From assembly GCA_034670405.1 (NCBI GenBank), contig JAXDDX010000011.1:7136501-7200500 (forward strand): DNA of 64,000 bases, read 5' to 3'. Each line of letters begins with the position of its first letter. Positions within the stretch are counted from its first letter, which is position 1. A program made the translations under genes and the position numbers. This stretch comes from Hoplostethus atlanticus (lineage: Eukaryota; Chordata; Actinopteri; Trachichthyiformes; Trachichthyidae). This document shows positions 1 to 13,100 of the stretch, piece by piece. Under the pieces are notes generated by a model. The model ran no database searches and was not told where the DNA came from. It saw nothing but the letters and a program-made list of their open reading frames with translations.

Positions 1-3000
1 GCATCGTTTTTGACTATTTAAAAAAAAAAAAAAAAAAAAGAGAGAGAATGACCCCAACATGATGGTTGGTTTTATGTCTCTGGGAAGATGGAAATGTCTT
101 GTTTGCAATACAGAGGAATGTTCATACGCATGTTCATTGAGCATTTAAGTAGCATTTACCCTATGAATGCTGACAAAAATGGTATTTTCTTGTAGGATAC
201 TTGTCTTTCCCATATGACTTGAAAGCAGCATTACAGTACATCAGGGCTAAGGCAGGCAACTTTCTGCTAACCGCTGGCTGATTGCTGCCAAACACACATC
301 ACCATCGATGACACACCGCAAGACTTCAAATGGAGACTCAAATCAGCCACTGGGTTTTGGTGCACTATGAAACTCTGCTGAACTCACCTCCACTGAGTAG
401 ACCGTGGCCTGTGTGTCCGGTTGCGGTGACAACGGGGAGCTCGACAGCGCCTCCCACTGACAGCGTAGGTGTTGCAGGCGAAGGGAGCAGCGGTCGGAGA
501 GTTGGCTGTACTCCTGCCAGAGGGAAATCACCTCCCCAGTCTTCAGGAGGTCCTCCTTCACCTCCTGCACAACCTCCTTCCACCTGTCCACAATAGATTG
601 GCTTATATATTATCTATTTATGTAGAAACACTACATAAAAATCACACTTGAGAGTTCCAGTGTCCCATGATGATCTAAATGCTGTTTCAGAGGCTTTTTT
701 TGCGTGCCTGTAAATGTGGCCATTAGTATTTGAGTGAGACATGAGGTGGGATTCCCAGCATAACTCAGCTGTTTGGTTGTGAAACAGACACTAGCACACC
801 AAATATCACCTTAAAGACAATATCTCCATCATTTTTACACTCCAAACTCTGATGTTCAACCCAAGATGGACAGACTATCGATTCTGTTCTGTTGTTTTCA
901 TTGCCTACTGACCGTCTTCGCTCGCCTTCCATGTGATCAGTCAGCAACTGAGCCGTTCCATGATGAACGGTCTTCCCCAGACTCCGATACGATTTGTCCA
1001 CTGAAGTCCAAAGCTCCTCTCCTCTCCTGGCCTTCTCCTGGAGTTGCTATGGAGAGAGAAAAACACCTTCACTCAGTGACTGATGGTTTACAAAAGACAG
1101 CGATGAAGGCCCCTGAGGTCTTCAGGCAGGTCCCTATTGGCTGTTCCAAAGTCTAGATTAAAAACAAGAACCCTAACCCTAACCCTGTTAAATCTGTATA
1201 ATCTTTTAAATCACTTCACTTATTTTATAAACTTACATTTATTTGATGATCATTTATTTATTTAAAAAAAAATAATAATAATTACCGCACTTTTGTATTT
1301 CTTACCTTGCTTTCATTGTATTTGCAGTCATTTGTCTTTTTTGTTGCATTTGTAAAGCACTTTGTAGCCATGTTTTGAAACATGCTATATAAATAAATAT
1401 TAATATTTATCTACAATTATAATTATTAATATTAAACAAATTTTATTCTATTCTATTATGTTATGAACATTATTATTATTAGATCTGAAAATCTCTCTAT
1501 ATGTACAAGTACAGTACATTATGTGTACAGTGTGTTTTGCTTACCTGGAGTTGGTCCATGCAGCCCCTTGCCTGCTTCAGCAAGAGCAGAGGTGCTCGCT
1601 GATGCCGCAGTGCACAGCGCACCCTAGTGGTGTGGAGTGAAACCTCCTTCAGCTCTCTCTCAAAACAACCCCACTCCTCCATGGTCTGTTGTAAAGTTGG
1701 CCTCAGAGCGTCCATCTGTAAGTTACCGCAAAGGGAAACAGGACGATGTCCCTTGACACTGGAGCCATGTCCTCAACATCTTTGAGGCATGGGTTCATTA
1801 TTTTAAAGAAGCACACCAAGATTTTTGGCCCATTAGTCAGTTTACACATTAAGTGATGAGAAGTAAGGAGACTGAACTTATAGTAATAAAAAAAGTTAGT
1901 AGTGCTTTTTATTATATGGTATTGATTTATACAATTTAAAATGAAAAACTATTAACTCAATATAACTGATGTAGCAAGTTTATTTCTGGAATTATTTCAG
2001 GTGAGCAACCACGTCACCCACAACCTTCACTTCCTATGGAAACAGGGAAAGTAGCACCTGTTACTTCATAATAGTATGTTAATGGTGTATTCTATTTTTT
2101 GTATAGTGTATGCTACAGTGTTAGCATGGAGCCTACTTATTCTCAACATAGTGTATGCTAAAGTGTTAGCAGGATGCCTACTATCACTCAACATAGTGTA
2201 TGCTAAAGTGTTAGCAGGGAGCCTACGATCACTCAACATAGTGTATACTAAAGTGTTAGCATGGAGCACCAGAACCAATGATCGACTGGGGACACATGAG
2301 TGATTTTGCTATCTATGTTCTCATCACTTAACATATAAGTTGACCAACTGGCCAATGTCCCAAGAATGTATTGGTACAGTATGTTCCTTCAAACCAAAGC
2401 GGCAAACCCACGTTTCTATTAAATGTTTCCTTTCTAGTAATAACATTACATATCATTGAAAATGTCACAGATCGTTTTAACTCACATCGGTCCAACTGGC
2501 ACTAAATGTCCCTTTGAGTACAGTAACAGAGTAATTTTCACCTGTTGACTAAGAGCCGCGCAAACTTGGCTGATGCTGTCAGTCTGGCCAGCGAAGGCGA
2601 TGTCACTGGGATGCTCCTCCTTCTCTTCATCCTTCCCAACATGCGCCTGTGTGACTCGCAACTCCTGCAATGCTACAGCTACCTCCTTCACTCTGTCCTC
2701 AATGGCCTGGGAGAAAACCAGACAGGGTCAGAACTGAGGATCGTAGGAGGAGGAGACGCATACAGACATAAACCTGTTCACAAGCCTGTAACTGTACCTC
2801 CCACTCCAGCAGAGCCTTGTGAGCCAGTGTTTGACTGACAGGGTGTTGCCACTCCTTCAGCTTCTCTGTCTGCTGCACTATCCAGCTATGAAGATGCCGC
2901 AAGCGCCTCTCTCTGTCTGCGCAAGTGTGATGCATCTGTTCAGCTCCACGCATCTGAGGGAGCAAAGCACAGTGGCTGATTCATGTGTGCAAATAAAAGT

Positions 3001-6000
3001 TGGGATTTGCAGATATCCATCAATTTAATTTCCCAGTTGGGGTTTGAAACAGGTTTTTGAAGGCCAATAAACCAATAAAAAGAAAGATTTCAATGGACCC
3101 AGTAATATTAGTTAATTTGTTAGCCCGTTAGTGGCAGAGGTACCGACCTGGCTCACCAGCTCCCCCTGGAGGTGCAGCCAGCGAAGGTTGAGGGCGCCAA
3201 GCTGCTCTGCGAAAACCGTCCGTTGGCGGTGGAGGGCCTGGGTGTCCACTCCCGCCGCCGGAGGCCCAGACTGGCACAGGAAGTCGAGAAGGAGCTGCCC
3301 ACTGGCCATGCCTGCCTTTAGCGCCTGTGAACCGTTAAAGAACAGCAATTTAAAGAAATCAATAAACACCAAGCAAGAAAAAACAGAGAAGTTTCGACAT
3401 GAGAACAGATAGTCAACAGAGGAGTAGTCTTAGACCGATGCATCATTTTGCTGATATAACAGGCCGATGTAGGCATGTTATTAAAACCCGGCCAGTCAAT
3501 GTCATCCACCTCTGATATGATGGAGGTTCCTCCCTGACCATAGCTAGTGAATAATGTTTTTATTATTATTTTATATCACACAGAAATCATTCATGTGTGG
3601 TGTGGGAGGATTTTCCTTAACAGCTTCATTCAGGGGTGTCAGTCTGTAAAACCTGCAAAGAAATCTGCCTCACCCTGCCTTAAGGAGCTGCTGACCCACC
3701 TGAAACAACGTCATTATTATGGCTTTCAATGGAGAGTTTTAGTGTCCCATGATGGACTAAGTGTTGCTTCAGAGGCTTTTCCATGCTGAGAAGAACAAAC
3801 TTCTGAGGGGAAACATTGAATACTTCAAACTGAAGTCAAAATGAAATATATTGAATATCAGCACAAAATAATGGCTATTAGCAGCTTCAATCCAAAAAAT
3901 ATCAGCATCATCCTTCAAAAGCACATATTGGTCTGACTCTAGAGAGGAGTAAAGATAGAAAGGTGACGAGTAACATCATGGGGGGAATGGTAACACAGGA
4001 AATGGTGACACACTGCTACAAGGAAAAGCGGAGGACAGAAGAGAGAGAACAGAGAGAAAGTAGCGAGGATGACATCATGATAAACTGATTAATGAGAATG
4101 AAATGGAGAGAGAGTGAAGACAGGAGTACCTGGTGGTGCTGGAGGGTCTCAGTGATCTGGGCAGCATTTTTGGCCTTGAGGACTGTTTCTCTCTCTTGGC
4201 TTAGCCTGGCCTCCTGCTTCTTCACCCAGTCCTCCAGGTCAGACAACAGCTCCGACGGTGGCCACGCTGCCAGTAGCAGCTAAAAGAGGCAAAAAGACAC
4301 AAATTAGAGTATGCATATGTGTACTTTGCATTTCCAACTTCACAATCAGTTCGCTTTAATTCTATTTATCCAGCCAGGTAGTCTGATCTGGCTAAGCATT
4401 CAGTCATGATTTCCACAGACAGTTGTGCTATCACAGTGAGGCTTTTTTAATTTAGTGATGTGCCTGTTCAAATTACTAAATCTTTCTTTGGATGATAAGG
4501 GTGCATCCTTTTCATGCACCTCTTCTCAAGCGGTTGCCTAACAGTAAGACATCAAAAGGAATCCTCTGGCAATCCTCCTGGCAAGACTGGCGGCAACATA
4601 AAATGGAATATCTGCTACCATTCACTGGTGATGAATGGGAAGCGAAATTAAAAGTTTGAGGATCGGAAAGTTGGGAGGACGTAAAGAGTCCCTTTACGTC
4701 CTCCCAACTTTCCGATCCTCAAACTTTTCGACTTCCTTCACTGAGGGAGATTTCTATGCACCAATTATCTTTGAAAGCCAGCAGCACTTACATGCTAAGG
4801 CTGCGAGTTGAAAATATGATCCAATTTTTATGATTGCGGTGCCGATTTGTAGCTACCGCACCATAAGCCAGATCATTTCACGCTCTGCTGGCCTACACTC
4901 TAGAGGATCATGCTAGCTTAGTTGAGGTCCACAATGGGAAAGAAACTGTTCAAGACCTCTACAAGAGACATGCAAATAGCTGCAGTGCAGTGCAGACTCT
5001 GCTCCTAGTGTAGTTTTTGCTCTCTATCTGATAAACTGCTTGAAGGATCTCCCATCACATGACATGGAATAACACTGGAACACAATTACCTATTGTGCAA
5101 TAATTTGGTAGGCAGCCAGGAAACCAGGAAACAACTGCAATTAAGGCACTATATATAGTCAACCAAACCAATCCATTAAAGGTCCTACAAGTAACATCAG
5201 TAAATCGTTACTACTAGCTTTTTGGTGGGTAATCGTCTGGATTGCTTTAAGGCACAAAGGGAGAATGGTTTACATAAAACAGGAAGAGGGAACTGTTCTT
5301 CCAACCAGAACAAAGCAGAAGTTTTCGGAGTTTCTGGCAATGGCAGATGGTGGAAGGAGTGAAAGGCTGATGGAAAAAGCCACTTCCAACATGTTCATCC
5401 AACTGGGTTTATGGGTTTTATGTAAACCATTCTCTTCTCTTAATGAATCCAATCCAATCATCTTGATCATGGTCTCATTTGTTTAGGTGTCACAATTAAT
5501 TTGCCAATGATATATTGATGTTTAGAAATGCTAGACATGGCACCTTTAAATAGCAGAGGAAGAAAACATCTTTGGACGGCTACTGTACCTGCTGCAGTCG
5601 GTCCTGGGCCTTGGACAGGTCAGATGTAATCTGGCTCCAGCTCGTCTCAAGCTGGGCTAGCCGAGCTCGCAGCCCAGGGCAGTCAGTTTCCCTCAGACGC
5701 AGCAGCAGAGTGCCAACCCTAGATACAGAGGCCTTCTGGACCGACCTGGCCTCTACCTCCATGGAGAAGTCCTGGGGGGACAGAGGTTAGAGGTCATCGA
5801 TCATGTATGATGGATGTCTGTTGAGCTGTGAGTTTTCATATCAATGTCAACCTGTGTGTTTTTCCTGAAAGTGGTTTGTTTTGTTATTGAGTCTCCACCT
5901 TTGTCTCTCAGCCTCATCGCTGTGGTGTTTCTCACTGCACTTCCCAGAGATCACCTGTCAATCAAACAGTGTGTCCAGTACTGTGATGTCTTTGTCCTTG

Positions 6001-9000
6001 GATTTTCTGTTAATGAAGTTTGAGTTTCTGTAGGTGGCGCTCTTCTCTTTGTCTGTTCAGCCACGGTGGCTATCGCTGCTCATGCTAACTACCCAGTTCT
6101 CCTTCTAGTTATTCCAAATCCAATTGCATAGGCTGAGATCGACAAAGAAACTTTCATGGGCAGTTACAGTGTACCTATTTTAAAAACAAAGAATTATAAA
6201 AAATGCAGATGGATTGCACTTTCCTTTCCTTGACTTTGCTCAAGGGCATGAGTTTCAATGTGGAATGTCAGCAATGCTACCAGGCCATTTAAGGGAAAAT
6301 TAAGGACAAATCTACATGGAATTTATGAGTAGTCGTCACTATTCAGTTGCATCAATCGGCGATGGAGGGCAGCAGACATTTGTTCATATGAAAATGTTAC
6401 ATATTTGTGAAACAACTTGTGAGAACAACTGGAGAAACGTTCTAATAACCCTGTGATCTTAATATACCAACATATTCTACAGGTACTGTACTGTGTTGAT
6501 ATGATATGTTTGAAGTGTGAAATGGTATTAGGTGGTGTTGTATGTTCCAGTATCATATTGCAGTATATCTTACAATACGTGCAGAGGAGGTTGTGAACTC
6601 TATGAACTTCAAACCCTCCGTCTCTATACTTCATCCACCTTGTCAGATACTCTGCCGTGCAGCAAGGAGGTAGTTCATGCATCATCTAAAATCCCCTGAC
6701 CAGGTGCTTGATACACACTGATGCTTCCTTGGCGGTTTGAAAGTATGAAAAGTATTTTGAAAAACGTCCACTATGATTTGTTTGGCTTATCTGACAACTC
6801 TATTCCAGTCTCTATGTAACTATGAAAATGTGAAGCATGGTGTTGCTGGAAAAGAATGTTGTGCTCAGTTTCAACGTTCAGTTCAGTTCAGACGCCAGTG
6901 CATCCCTAAGTAACTGTACTATCTTGAACTATGAGTGCACACACACTCACTCTTTAGACAATGAGACTTGAAAAAAATTGCTCATCAGAAGATGTTTTTC
7001 TTTTTACTTATAGTGATAGTTTTGTGGGCCAAACAGCCAAAAAAAAAAGCCGTTCCATGTTTATTACATGCAATTGCGGCTGGATGACGTGTGGAGAGCC
7101 TTACCAGCAGCTGGGTCAGGCGGCTGTGAATACACTCCTGGTGCGGGTCAGTGGCGTCAGCCGGGCCTGACCATGTTTCCAGGCGTTTGCTGGCGCCGAC
7201 CAGCCATTCCCTGACCGAGGCAGAGTCTGCCTGGAATCTGTGTGGGGAGGAAGGAGGAACACAGATAGCTCACCCAGCGAGGCAGAACATTACCGCTCCT
7301 TCGCACAGAATGAAAAACACTGAGACAGGGGTCACACACTGACTGACTGTGGATCAGTGGCGTGGCTTTCATATCGTTTGACCTGGTTTCATGCATTATT
7401 ATACATATCCATATTAATAGTGTGTGGACGACAGATCGGTGCAAGTGGGCCTAATATTTAGAGAGTATAATAACATGCATGCCCCTGGAACTATTCCAAG
7501 GACCCCCTGGAGGTCCGCGGACGCCAGCACCACTGATCTAGGCCATAGCTTTTGGAATTACTTGCAGGAGCTCAAATTAATGAAAAGAGATAAAAATGAA
7601 ATAAAATGTTGGCAGGAATTCTTACTCTGTAGCTAGGAATAAAATCACTGACATGCTCATTCCAGACAGTATAACATTTATCAAGCTGCTCACGTAATAA
7701 TTAAAATCGCCTGGCCCGGACAGATACTAAAGCCTTGTCTGCCTTTTTTGACAGTGGTTGCACGTCAGTATGCTTGAACCTGTCCCACCTTGCCCAGCTG
7801 TCCTGGATATCTCTGCGGCGTTGGATCTCTCGCTCCGTCCGCCTGCGGATGCTCCGCCATCGCAGCTCCAGAGCGCCTCCTGCCTGGCTGACCGAGGTAC
7901 CGAACCCTGGCCCCGTCTGCAGCACCTTCCCCTGGTCCAAGACGGAACCCAAAGCAGCTCTGCTTCGATCCAGCCGGAGAAGCGCTCGCTGAAGGATAGG
8001 GAGAGTCAACAGCGTTTCGTGTTGGGATCACTACCAAAATCCATATTGAATTCTCTTGCCGAGCTGCTTTCCATGCGAACATACAAAGAGATGGCATGGA
8101 CTAATGTTGCTCTACTGTCGAGAAGAGCGTGAGCTAAACGTCAAATGTCGTGTAAAAATGTGAAAGAGAAAAGAGAAAATAAGGGGAGATGGAGAAAAAC
8201 ACCTTAGTGTGACAGAAAGATGATGGAAGTTTTGCTGAGGACATGTAGTTATGAGTCTGGGAGGGAAATTAACTCAAAAAGGAGTTCAAGGAGTTCAAAA
8301 GTGAGGGGTCCAACAATTGGAAAGGGAGAGGACATAGAGCAAACTAAGGTGTAAGTAAGAAATAACATGGACAAAAAAGAGGCAGAGAAAAACACCATCT
8401 CAAACCAAATTATCGCCCCGCTGTGACATCAGCCTAATCCTATAACCTGGGTTTCAGGTTACATCCAGTGCTTTGGCAATGGTTCTTTTTTTGTCAGCAG
8501 AAAGGAAGGGGGAAAAAAACACATTTATCTGAGAAAGAGTGACACGTCTACTCCACAGACTACCCGCGACTTCTTTGTCCCATGCCATCTGAGAAACCAG
8601 CATTGGTACTACTATAGGGGAAGAGAAGAGCGCTGAAGAGGCACAGTGATCAAAAGGAACGCAAACTCCTCCCATCTTACTGGTGTCTGATTGCAATAAG
8701 CTGTGGATAAAATTAGATGTGAGATGTTTCAGCAGTGTATGATCCGTGACCAGGCCACCATCAGTCAACCTCTGGAGGCTGAACCAAACCACCCGGCCCA
8801 ACCGTGGTCATCAGTTTGGCCTTCATTGCTTATGGAGACAGATGGTAATTAATCTTTAACTCAAAGTGGCTGCAAAAAAACATGAGATCACAAACAAAGA
8901 CACTGTGGTTGTGAGAGGTGTGACCGGCTTTACCTGGCAGGCATCTAGTTGGTCCTTGCATTGGACCTCCTCGTTGTCCTCTCCATCTGGCACACCGCTG

Positions 9001-10130
9001 CTGATGAAGGCTTCGACCTCGTCTAGCACCCTGCCCAGTTGATCGCAACTATCCTCCCACTGGCTCCACTCCTGCAAAAACACATTATTTTACCTACAAG
9101 CACAAATACACAATCACAGCAAAAGAAAACGCACAATTTGCGTAGTTCTGCATCCAACAAATGGACACCACAAACCTGAAGACCCCATTGAGAAGCCACT
9201 TCCTGCTCCAGAGCCTGTTGCTGCAATGCTTTGACCCTGATTTCCAGCTGGACCCGATCATCCTCCTGACTCTCCAGTGCTTCTGGCTCTTGCTGGAATA
9301 GATGCTGCATGAATGCCAACTGGGACCTAAGGACCTGGAAGAACTTCTGGATTTTTCCAGGAAGCCGCGGTGAGGAGAGAAGTCAAATAATCGCAGAATA
9401 AGCCTGATTAATCAACTAGGTAGAGCGAATCGGATTAAAGTCTAAATCTGGGTAATCTCTAGTTCTTTACGTTTGTTTTGACGTTGGTTTCCTTTTCTAA
9501 AGCCCGGTTATATCAAAAGGCCTCCACAAACTCACAAAACTGTCAAATTTTAATTCTGAGCTTTACCTTTCGAAAGACGTTCCTCGGGGCACAGTTGCAT
9601 ACCTTATGTCTGCAGAAGAAAGATTGAAGTTGGCTGTGGTTGTGAAGCTGGCTGGTCCGCCTGGCTGTTACGCATTCTTCACCCAGTTCCAGGAGGCAAG
9701 CGATCCCTTGAAGCAAGGCCAGGGAAACCTGCTGTAGCTTGGCTTTCTCCTCTGGGGACTCTCTACCATATCTGCCTGGCACATACTGCTGAGAGACACA
9801 GTAGAAACAAGTTAAAGGAAAATACCATTACCATTGACATGATGATTCTATATCATTCTTACCCTGGTAGGAGTCAGTACATTTCTTTTCTGGATGCTTT
9901 TCTGAATGCTTTTATTTTGGTAGCTTGGTTGTGTTAGGCTTTGGGTATATGTGAAAATATACTTGCACCAATACCACAAAAAATACCACATTTGATCAAA
10001 TTGCTATGGTAATATCTGAGGTGTTAACGTTATTCGGAAAGTAATTTTTTTAGGAAAAAAGTTGCACAGCCTAGCAGAGCATTTCCAAAATGCATAGTCA
10101 ACCAAGTTTCATCAAAATCAGATCACACTC

Positions 10131-10194
<64 letters not shown>

Positions 10195-13100
10195 GCTCAT
10201 TGTCTAGCACTGATTACCTCCAAATTGGGAACATCCTTTAGGTTGGGGAATGGCTCACTCCATCCCAGTTCAAACTCCTCCAAAACACACAGCTGGTGAG
10301 AGGAGAGCTCCTAGGTGAGAGTGGGGTTTCAGTATTGGTTCAGTATTCACTGTACAGGCTATGTTAGTGCCATTTGACAACCCCCAGAGAATGTGTCTGA
10401 ACGTATTGCACTCAGCTGTGGGTTATGCATGTAGGTGGAGAGAGCAATAGCGATAGCAATAACATAAACACAGAACTAATGCAGAGTGAGTTTTTCTGGT
10501 TGAGAAAAAGTGATAGTCGCTCCCCGTACACATTTCTTGTGGCTGCATTGAATTCTGGGCTATTGGTGTGTCTTCCTCTTCTACGATGTATTTCTTCCTT
10601 CTTCTGAGTGTGTGCTTTAGGTGTTTAAGTGTTTTAGGGTTGATTTTTCCTTTAAAAGGTTGCCATTTTGAGGACACAAGGTTTTCACCCGACAGCGATA
10701 TGCAACTTGTTTACCATCTCGGAGAACTAGTGCTTTCGGTGCCACACAGTAAAATTCTCATAAAACACATGGAGATCTATGACTGAGTGGTATTTCAAAC
10801 CTGATGTTGGTGCGTAAGGCCCAGATGTGCAAGGATCTGATTCTGGGATGAGGGGAGGACCAGCTGGACCGTATGTAGACAATCCTGAAGACAGGTCAAA
10901 CAGCGGAGAGCCTCTGGTTCCTCTGTCAAAAGGGCAGGCCTGACCTCTGACCCCACGCTACTCAACGCCTCACCCAGGATATCCAGCTCAGCCGAGATAC
11001 ACTAAGCAGGAATGTGATCAGTAATACAATAAAGCAGAAAGCAGAACTTTTAGAAATGCATGGGAGTTGTATCTCTGCCTCCAAATAAAAGTTTGAAAAA
11101 AACATATAATTCCAAGCCCTGTGATATACGAAAAACACAAAAGAAAATCACTCTGCACAGTGGCATATGGATATTTTATCAGTGCTCCAAAGTGAGTGTG
11201 TAAATGTACTAGCATAATACATGTGTGTGTATGTGTGGTCGAGTTGTATCCTGGCCAGTCACCTCCTTCTGTAGCAGCCTCAGCCGACGGTCATCTGCAG
11301 CAGCCCCAACAGGGGTCAGCAGTAGGTCAGTCAAAGCGTCCAGACAGAGGAGCACCCTGCGTAGAGCCACGTACAACTCCTTCTCTGCACCAGGATGAGA
11401 GCTGTCTGCAGAGCTGACCTAGGAAATACCGAATGCACGGTCGTAGACAGGCGTTTACTAGTGGTGTACAAGGTATGAAATGTAACTTTTTTTTTGCCTC
11501 TTTGATTTTGATTTTATTGAGCTATGGAATAATATATTTGCAGTGTATATTGGCAAATAAACACTCAAATTGTACCACTATGAATTTTTTTATATTAAAT
11601 CATAATATATCACACGACCCACACTTCTTTCCCACTGCTGGAAACTGACAGCCAGATCTTACAGAAGAGGATGGTGCCATTTCCCCCTCTCTCTGTTCCA
11701 AACCAGTCCATCTTCAATTATTGAATATATTGGCTGTTTAATTTTTTTGTTGACACAGTGGTTCTGTGAGCATTTTCTTCTACTGTTACCTGCATGGTGC
11801 CAACATCTTCTACTGCTTCAGGCTACATACTCGGTTGTTTTCTGATCAAAAAACGCTACATTTTTCTCACCGAGAACGCACTGGGAAGAATCGCTCATCA
11901 TAGTCTCCAAAGAATCACCTACGGTGGCCCACGGGGGACAGTGGAAGCCTTCACACATGAATGTTTGACAACCCACTGAATAAAATGTCAACAGGGTAAA
12001 AATGTAGCATTTTATGAACTTTGATTCCCTTCACCTCCCATTAATTTCTGACCCCGGTGTATGCTAAAGTGTTAGCATGGAGTCCTGGAACCAATGATCT
12101 ACTGGGGACACATGGATGATTTTGGGGTCGATGTTCTCATCACTTAATGATTAAGTGCACTTTTGATAAACAACACAGTGCACTTACATGTACACACACA
12201 TATTGTATGCCTACATACATTACCTCTGCAGCTACTGTCCATCTGAGTCGTCTTAGCATGGCGGTGGCCTCATGTGCTTCGTGGAGAACGGCGGCAGCAG
12301 ATCCGGTCGTCTCCAACTCCCTTTCTGGGACCTAAACAACCACAGGAACAAGTAGTCAAACATTCACAATGGGTGAAGGAAGGAAGGAAGGAAGGAAGGA
12401 CTTTTTCACCATGTTAGCCAATTTCCCATATTCTAACTTTCACCTACTTAACAATAACCACCAACAACGGACTGTTTCAGCTGCTGCGGTCAGGCAAGCG
12501 CCTCCGTAGTCACGCTGCAAAAACAGAGAGACTGAGACGGAGTTTCTTTCCTCAGGCCATCAGGACTGTGAACTCCGACCTCACCAGGGCCCCCACCAAG
12601 ACACACACACTGCCCCTCTTATGCACACACACACACACTTAGGTAAGACTACACATAATTTATAATTTATATTACACATACAATTTTCCCTTTTTTTACT
12701 ATATTTTTTTATAAAGTGCTCTTATTGTAAATATTGTGTTGTTTTTTTATATAGAGCTCTTAATAACTGACATTGTAAATAGTGTGTTGGTTTATTGTAA
12801 ATAGTGTGAACCTGTTATTTTGCACATTTCTGCTGAGCATTGCCACTTTCATTTCACTACACACCTCGTGTGTGTATGTGACAATTAAAATTCTTGAATC
12901 TTGAATCTTGAAATGACAAAAAATTATTTACATTATTTTTCTTTCCTTTTCCCCTTCCATCATATAAAACTTGCAACTTCATAACTCGTCACAACCCTTC
13001 TCAGCTTCCTGCACTCTGATGGTTGCTGCTCCAAAAACGGAGCTGATGGAGGTGTTGGAGGAGGAACCTGCTAGCCTAGCATTCAGTTCTTCTGAATCAT

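Noticed and set aside
1170-1187. Interstitial telomere
   Set aside because: Only three CCCTAA-like units; too short to mean anything.
7758-8132. 124-codon plus-strand ORF
   Set aside because: Overlaps c67 antisense; composition shadow.
8454-8801. 115-codon minus-strand ORF in the c66-c67 intron
   Set aside because: No helical pattern, no matching splice sites, and c66 joins c67 in frame without it.
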